Of a stretch of 64,000 nucleotides of DNA, positions 60,301 to 64,000 are shown one piece after another. Numbering within the stretch: the stretch's first letter is position 1; each line of letters begins with the position of its first letter. The position numbers and the translations under genes are program-made. The stretch covers positions 1,123,167 to 1,187,166 of the forward strand of contig CAUJGJ010000005.1 in the NCBI GenBank assembly GCA_963170055.1, written 5' to 3'. The notes beneath the pieces were generated by a model. The model was not told the origin of the DNA. It saw only the letters and a list, made by a program, of their open reading frames with translations, and did not search any database. This stretch comes from Halisarca cf. caerulea. Lineage: Eukaryota; Porifera; Demospongiae; Chondrillida; Halisarcidae.

Positions 60301-60476
60301 TGGTACTGACCTATTATTATTAAACCATATACTGCATGTGCTGTACAACCTTTCACACATCTTTCCTCTCGTAGATATCCATTCAGCATGTTGAAGGGAA
60401 TCATCATGTACATCTGAATCAACCTGAACTGGTAGCAGAGCATGTGTCAGCATTCCTAGACCTAGTGCAATGTTGA
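45417..60476 (+). CDS. serine hydrolase-like alpha/beta hydrolase (SERHL type), 5' exon uncertain
   Basis: join(45417..45500, 47479..47649, 48992..49033, 49383..49402, 49939..50013, 53231..53331, 56706..56788, 57495..57529, 57798..57874, 60239..60302, 60375..60476); all phases agree. It reads PVPWGHIAGKSWGD, VLCLHGWLDNAGSFDRLIPL (oxyanion strand), IDLPGHGLSSHRPPG, LKWNTFSFLCHSMG (nucleophile elbow), GTGIAAV, MPEHVQRMVLIEGLAP, a helical lid, FEFVRDL, QPTLVIL, and EGNHHVHLNQPE with the catalytic His. Order and motifs match SERHL proteins, predicted hydrolases whose substrate is not settled. Oddities: an extra 75-nt exon at 50658-50732; a non-AG acceptor and Cys for Gly at the elbow; a 20-nt exon. 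The first coding exon is not certain (candidate 43872-43926). Introns hold many MITEs and a LINE. Confidence 0.8.
46147..46289. mobile_element. 125-bp hairpin MITE with 9-bp target duplication
   Basis: The element 46156-46280 begins TAGTCTCGCATAGCCCAGAC and ends with its complement; the arms pair over about 58 bp around a short loop. The direct repeat gcatttagg flanks it exactly (46147-46155 and 46281-46289). A 9-bp duplication is typical of Mutator-like elements. Confidence 0.85.
46396..47093. mobile_element. large foldback with 230-bp arms around a tRNA-like sequence
   Basis: Arms 46428-46658 and 46862-47093 are close to perfect complements. Each arm holds two direct copies of a tagggcaaccaaacctagcc unit. 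A direct repeat (aacgggtaggtcaaatgtat) stands at 46406-46427 and again just before the right arm at about 46835-46861. The spacer holds the tRNA-like sequence. No protein-coding content. Confidence 0.8.
46667..46739 (-). tRNA. tRNA-like sequence, anticodon ACA in the fold (pseudogene or SINE head)
   Basis: 73 nt fold as a cloverleaf by eye: acceptor GGCTTCC/GGAAGTC (one G-T pair), D arm GCTC-AGAAGGTA-GAGC, anticodon arm TCAGC-GTACAAA-GCTGA, T arm GCCGG-TTCAATC-CCAGC (one mismatch). A box TAGCTCAGAAGG and B box GGTTCAATCCC are present. The ACA anticodon is not a normal cytoplasmic one, so a tRNA-derived repeat is more likely than a working tRNA. Confidence 0.5.
47378..47438. repeat. (CA)n microsatellite, hydrolase intron
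   Basis: About 30 CA units, ending 40 bp before the exon at 47479. Confidence 0.95.
48050..48600. repeat. internally duplicated repeat, hydrolase intron
   Basis: tttgtagttgtaaca followed by similar sequence occurs at 48070 and 48400 as a direct repeat. ttgccaatgtgct (48279-48291) and agcacattggcaa (48531-48543) are an inverted repeat that extends with mismatches. Probably an old element; family unknown. Confidence 0.5.
48640..48917. mobile_element. GC-rich palindromic MITE, hydrolase intron
   Basis: Ends with gggccgcc/ggcggccc palindromes (gggccgcccacggccc and gggccgccttccggcggccc). An inner inverted repeat (aagcgattcaagttt against aaactcgaatcgctt) lies at the left end. It is clearly more GC-rich than its surroundings. 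Confidence 0.5.
50034..50091. repeat. (TG)n microsatellite, hydrolase intron
   Basis: TG run starting about 20 bp after the exon ending at 50013. Confidence 0.95.
50658..50732 (+). other. duplicated 75-nt exon of the serine hydrolase-like gene (exon B)
   Basis: Flanked by ctctacag and gtattg, phase 0 at both ends, 25 codons. It reads LKPEDVEKMELTDGSAPF, matching MPEHVQRMVLIEGLAPV of the exon at 49939-50013, which is also exactly 75 nt. Either exon, or both, can be used without shifting the frame. Confidence 0.75.
51546..51935. mobile_element. MITE with CTAGAGAGGTTTA ends
   Basis: ctagagaggtttagcatag at the left and ctatgt..gttaaacctctctag-like sequence at the right are inverted repeats with flanking TA. 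A Tc1/mariner-type origin is plausible. Confidence 0.65.
52021..52695. mobile_element. pogo-like MITE (cagtggaacctctta ends) holding a second MITE
   Basis: Left end cagtggaacctcttatgaca and right end cattatagaggttttactgt are inverted repeats; the inside contains the separate element 52113-52613. Confidence 0.6.
52113..52613. mobile_element. nested MITE, ACCGTGTGCTCGG ends, TTTTCGCG-rich
   Basis: accgtgtgctcggaaa..ttcgcg..taaattttcgc at the left and gcgaaagtttagtactgcga with tttccgagcgtacggt at the right are inverted repeats. Open frames inside are not credible genes. Resembles 20272-20577 in composition. Confidence 0.7.
52972..53153. mobile_element. pogo/Tigger-like MITE, CACTTATCC family
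   Basis: cctcacttatccacacctca at the left and ggataagtgaggtctgactgta at the right are inverted repeats. Same family as 27272-27478. It ends about 80 bp before the exon at 53231. Confidence 0.7.
53862..54512. mobile_element. 650-bp element with long TIRs and GCAACATGTTGC motifs
   Basis: The left end (gggcatacactaagcaacat) and right end (atgttgcctagtgtatgccc) are inverted repeats of about 40 bp. The motif gcaacatgttgc or its half recurs many times near both ends. The open frame 53876-54289 (-) has no known domain. Confidence 0.75.
54580..54700. repeat. (TA)n-(GA)n-(GATA)n compound microsatellite
   Basis: TA, then GA, then GATA units in succession, in a hydrolase intron. Confidence 0.95.
55564..55716. 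mobile_element. 150-bp hairpin element
   Basis: Outer arms gtattgagcgcatatata and tatatatgcgcaatac; inner perfect arms aaagtttgtggatagata and its complement (55615-55676). A (TA)n run follows at 55735-55770. Confidence 0.75.
56395..56519. mobile_element. 125-bp hairpin element, about 50-bp arms
   Basis: cacttttgctgggtacatgg...taagtgttaggtgttgat pairs with atcaacacctaacacttagt...ccatgtacccagcaaaagcg. The loop is ctcgggctgcgccc. No clear target duplication. Confidence 0.8.
56867..57254. mobile_element. hAT-like MITE between TA-rich flanks
   Basis: caggggcgtagccaggattt at the left and gctagctacagccctg at the right are inverted repeats. TATATATA stands on both sides, which fits an 8-bp duplication but is not decisive in TA repeats. 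Confidence 0.6.
57253..57308. repeat. (TA)n microsatellite
   Basis: TA run in a hydrolase intron. Confidence 0.9.
58258..59690 (-). mobile_element. CR1/Jockey-type LINE, 5' truncated, YADD intact
   Basis: Lies in the last long hydrolase intron, antisense to the gene. The long open part (59531-58578, about 317 residues) reads [59 protein letters not shown] and YNQLPQSIRYS..LKSFKHA. Upstream, IDLSKAFDS and DHNLLLNKL are visible in another frame, so one shift separates them. The 3' noncoding part ends in (TCTA)n at about 58255-58272. The 5' truncation and frameshift make it non-autonomous. Confidence 0.85.
59970..60071. mobile_element. about 100-bp hairpin element
   Basis: gttaagacataggc...ctgtatggcatata pairs with tatgccatacaa...gcctatgtcttaac around a short loop. 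It shares the cactcgggctg start of its inner arm with the loop of 56395-56519. Confidence 0.75.
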
Positions 60477-61187
60477 CGCCTGATTTATCCTTGATGTCAT
60501 GTACAGACTATTACCGATATACTATATCTTTGCAACTTACATGGTAATATTCATTAAAATAGCCATTACCTGCTGTTAATCACGAAACCACAGTTAGTTG
60601 TGATTGTAATTATACTTTTCTGTAAATATTTGTGTATATTGAGTTTGATGTATTTTGATTTTTGATTTAATGTATGTGTATGCATATAATATTATGTATA
60701 TATGTATACCATAATATTATGGCCTGAAACAATTTTCAGTATAATTATAATATGTATAATATGATATTATATATATACTATATAATATACTGCATGGATG
60801 GGCATGCATTATAATTATATAAAAGCTGCAGCAGCATGTTCAGTACAGCATTATAGGTATATTAAGTCAATCGATCATATACATACATATATTACAAAAT
60901 AGATCTGGCCGGATCGATATGTTCGTATACAAGGAAATTAATCCTGTTTTACTCTAGCCATATATTATAGTCCAGAATTACAGTATGATGCCAAGTGTCT
61001 TGCACTCATGCAGGGATTGGACGATTGCATGTGCTCCACCTATCTGGGTCTTGCTACATATAGCCCACAAATGACCCAGCATAATATACATCCCTCTTGC
61101 TTCACACTTGTTGTGGGGGCACTGCATGCATGGAATCATGCAGTTTATTGACAGGAGAATCACTGGCCCAAGTATGATGGCGAAAAT
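60477..61187. other. no gene recognised between the hydrolase 3' end and the (TG)n array
   Basis: Presumed 3' untranslated sequence of the hydrolase followed by AT-rich DNA with TA-type short repeats (60680-60790). No exon supported. Confidence 0.4.
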
Positions 61188-61270
61188 TTGTCAGTGAGTG
61201 GGTGGAGGGGTATGTACAATGCTTATTTTACTATGCATGTGTGCATATTATCCACAATTCTGTGTTTGCA

Positions 61271-61484
61271 TGTGTGTGTGTGCGCGCGCGCGCGTGTGTG
61301 CATGTGTCTGTGTGTGTGTGTGTGTGCATGTGTGTACGTGTGTGTGCATGTGTGTGTGTGTGTGGTGTGTGTGTGTGTGGTGTGTGTGTGTGTGTGTGTG
61401 CGTGTGCGTGCGCGCGCATGTGTAAATGTGCGTGAATGCATGTGTGTGTATGTGTGTATGTGTGTGTGCATGCGTGTGTATGTT
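61271..61484. repeat. interrupted (TG)n microsatellite
   Basis: TG array broken by gcgcgcgcgcg and catgtg units. Frames across it are CVCV artefacts. Confidence 0.95.
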
Positions 61485-61526
61485 AATTAAGTAAAAAAAT
61501 AATTACCTTATGGGAAAGTTGTCAGA

Positions 61527-62606
61527 TTATGGTAAAAGTCTTCCTGACAAACACAGTTGCCTTCTTTTTCTATCGTTTGTAAATGAGGGTGCATGTGCTT
61601 CTTGCATCATCTTTGCAGATTGAGGGTAATGAAACACGGCTATTCCCTTAGTGTTCTCTGGCCACTTTTCATATGCATTAAGATTTGCATGTCGCTTTAT
61701 ATGAATGTAGTCAATATCATACATTGCTAGCTATATTCCTAAAGATACATCTTTGTTCGTGAGTTTGCGCAATGGAGCATAGCTGTTGCTGGCCACCACT
61801 GCATGAACTAAATTCATTGGAATGATGTAGCCGGAGCCAAATGGAAATGGTAGGTATTTTTCAGTCAACCACCAGTCATTTTCTGCCCATTTCCCACTCT
61901 CAGCCGGTGCTTCATTACAGGCTATTGTTCCACATAGAAATGGTTTCGCTGTTAGTGACCATCTCTTATGTAATAACACAAGAATATAGCCAAGTCTGAC
62001 ATACACATCATCGTCTGTTTTCATGAGGAAGAGTGACTTTGTGTGGGCACTAGCCCACTGTAAGGTAAGCTGTAGCTTCTTTGTACATTGAGATCCATAG
62101 CGTTCTTCATGATCATCAAATATCAATAAGTCTCCATGAATGTCTGATTCTGATTCAATTTCTTTGTGGACAGCCTCATCGACCCCACCTAATCCAATCA
62201 CAAACTTGAACAGCACTTCTGAGTTACCATGGTAGGCCATCATCCATGTTTTCCTACAGCTATTGCAAAGAGTGAAAGAAGAGGGTATAGAAAATATCAA
62301 AATCATAAGGAAAATACTGGAAGGTGTCTTCCCCCTATAGTTTCCAGACAAAACTTTGTTTATCAGATGATCTCCTTGACAATGACAGGTGCATTTGGAG
62401 GGATTATGATGGCTCTTTGCTGAAGAGCATGAATCAAATGCAGCTCCACTCTTTGGAACTAACTGGTAGTGCTGATTAGCATTGATAATCAAGCACCTTG
62501 ACTTCCCCAGTAGCAAATAGAATGCAGCAAAGCCTGTTAATAGAATATTTAGGAATAATGCTACATACATTTCAGAATGATGCTTCCGACATTGGAACTT
62601 CCCCAT
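61527..62606 (-). pseudogene. beta-1,3-galactosyltransferase (GT31, B3GALT6-like) with one in-frame TAG
   Basis: A type II Golgi enzyme that would add beta-1,3-linked galactose. Start ATG 62606 was chosen because a splice acceptor (ttttgttttacag) lies just upstream; a GTAAGT donor near 63236 suggests a 5' noncoding exon. Residues about 13-33 form the membrane anchor. Next are RKTWM, FVIGLGG, a D-I-H-G-D-L region, KTDDDVYVRLG (DxD metal site), WAENDWWLTEKYLPFPFGSGYI and NKDVSLGI. There TAG (61731-61733) stands where W is expected in DVSLGxWL, followed in frame by 67 more residues (MYDIDYIHI...) to 61527. Full frame about 359 codons. Recent null allele, readthrough and sequence error are the alternatives. 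The B3GALT6 assignment rests on motif spacing and is tentative. Confidence 0.75.
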
Positions 62607-62616
62607 TTCTGTAAGT

Positions 62617-63430
62617 CTGTAAAACAAAAATTATTGCATGTATGGAATAATAATAGCATAATTTGTACATGTTTTATTATGCATATATACCATATAATTT
62701 CTTAAACAAATTGTTCATCTGCACAGTGGAACCTCCATAGGACACAATTAGAAGAGCTGTTTACGGCAGAACCTCTTTATAGTGAGGACACAACCGGAAC
62801 TAAAGTACAGTCCTGCATTATGTTAGCAGCCATATTTTGGGATTTTAAACTTTTGATAATTGACTTAATTCCTCTTGATTCTTGCCTACATAGAGTCTGG
62901 TATGTGTAGGTCTTCTACAAACTATAAGATGCACACGTACATATATATAAAGCAGTTATCACAAGCCCTGTAGTGCCAAGATTAACTATAACTTACAAAG
63001 TGTAGAGTACCAGTGATAAAGATTAAACGTGTAATAAATGTGTAGGTTTCTACAAACTATAAGACGCACACATACATATATATGAAGCAGTTATCACAAG
63101 CCCTGTAGTGCCAAGATAGCTATAACTTACAAAGTGTAGAGTACCAGTGATAAAGATTAAACATGAGAAAAACAATTGTACATAGTATCTCTGGTAACAT
63201 GCAATATTCTCAAATTTAACTTACAGAAATACTTACCAAGCTTTCTCAATCAATGAAGTAGTCTTGACTTATTGTCACATACATTATATATTGAATCTGT
63301 GAAAGGGCTACAAATGCTTATATAATCTCTTGACATCATATAATGTAGACTATAGCTAGTCATGTAAACATTATGAAAATTAAGGACATTTTCTACTTAG
63401 ATCAATCAGCATAAATGGTATTTAACTGTA
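62617..63430. other. probable 5'-UTR intron and upstream region of the galactosyltransferase
   Basis: On the - strand, donor gtaagt (63236-63231) and acceptor ttttacag (62617) would bound an intron of about 620 bp. It holds a direct repeat of about 115 bp (gtaggttctacaaactata-like units near 62905-63030 and 63040-63165) and pogo-like ends at 62725 and 62768. Confidence 0.45.
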
Positions 63431-63439
63431 ACTGTAATT

Positions 63440-63655
<216 letters not shown>

Positions 63656-63781
63656 AACAACCTGATATATATTACACATATTATACATACGTACATAGGT
63701 ACATAATTAAAATACGACTAAAACTATATACATATATATATAATATATAATATATATATATATATATAATATATACATGTA

Positions 63782-63820
63782 TATGCTGTGTGTAGGTGTA
63801 CTACACCTACACACAGCATA
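63782..63820. repeat. perfect palindrome, 19-bp arms, 1-nt spacer
   Basis: tatgctgtgtgtaggtgta, c, then its exact complement. A related ctacacac sequence lies at 63902. Confidence 0.9.
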
Positions 63821-63961
63821 ATGTACATTATAATGTACATAAGTGGAAAGTGAGATTGTGGGTGTGCATATGTGCATATATACATATCATGTGTATTTCA
63901 CCTACACACTGAATAATGTATAATACATGAGCGGCCATGGAAGGTGAGATTGCAGCGTGCA

Positions 63962-64000
63962 TGTGTGTGTGTGTGTGTGTGTGTTGTGTGCATGTGTGTG
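63962..64000. repeat. (TG)n microsatellite, cut by the window end
   Basis: TG run with one ttg interruption, continuing past the edge. Confidence 0.9.

Noticed and set aside
62607..62627. Upstream in-frame start of the galactosyltransferase (MFYRLTE before MGKF)
   Set aside because: The sequence upstream of the chosen ATG contains a good splice acceptor (ttttgttttacag), so those codons are probably intronic or non-coding.

Overview
The window is animal nuclear DNA. Coding regions are split by short GT-AG introns, and the recognisable genes are metazoan (histone H2A.Z, TFIIH subunit GTF2H5, a serine hydrolase-like protein, a beta-1,3-galactosyltransferase, SLC2-type sugar transporters). The rest is AT-rich intergenic DNA packed with (CA/TG)n and (TA)n microsatellites, MITEs, perfect palindromes and broken non-LTR retrotransposons. 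The gene content and very short introns would suit an early-branching animal such as a sponge; that is an inference, and nothing here names a species.

Layout. 0-18 kb: decayed and intact copies of a small GNAT acetyltransferase family (+ strand), an endonuclease-bearing LINE (- strand) sitting inside a compound (CA)n array, a frameshifted RecQ-like helicase, and a composite inverted-repeat element (10.6-12.7 kb) carrying a decayed DDE integrase and arrays of a short palindrome. 18-34.5 kb: four tandem SLC2-like transporter copies on the - strand; only the most upstream in gene sense (32551-34490) is open in both exons. A dead LINE lies at 22.6-24.5 kb. 35.7-38.8 kb: an inverted duplicate of the 2.85-7.48 kb region, with an intact GNAT gene and a second LINE fragment in the homologous (TG)n array.

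39.9-43.8 kb: a compact housekeeping pair on the + strand, GTF2H5 (2 exons, possible NAGNAG acceptor) followed 262 bp later by histone H2A.Z (5 exons). 45.4-60.5 kb: a many-exon alpha/beta hydrolase of the SERHL type, with a 20-nt microexon, a duplicated 75-nt exon, and many MITEs and hairpins in its introns. 58.3-59.7 kb: a LINE with an intact YADD motif inside the last large hydrolase intron, on the opposite strand. 61.5-62.6 kb: a single-coding-exon GT31 galactosyltransferase on the - strand, interrupted by one TAG at a probable Trp codon. 63.4-64 kb: (TA)n and (TG)n.

No operon-like logic is expected. The functional themes are two small local gene families (GNAT and SLC2) evolving by duplication and decay, a housekeeping pair, and a heavy load of palindrome-forming mobile DNA. 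The most notable observations are: the same microsatellite invaded twice by different LINEs in the same orientation; the integrase/palindrome composite; a foldback holding a tRNA-like sequence; a 125-bp hairpin with a clean 9-bp target duplication; and the duplicated exon and odd catalytic exon of the hydrolase gene.
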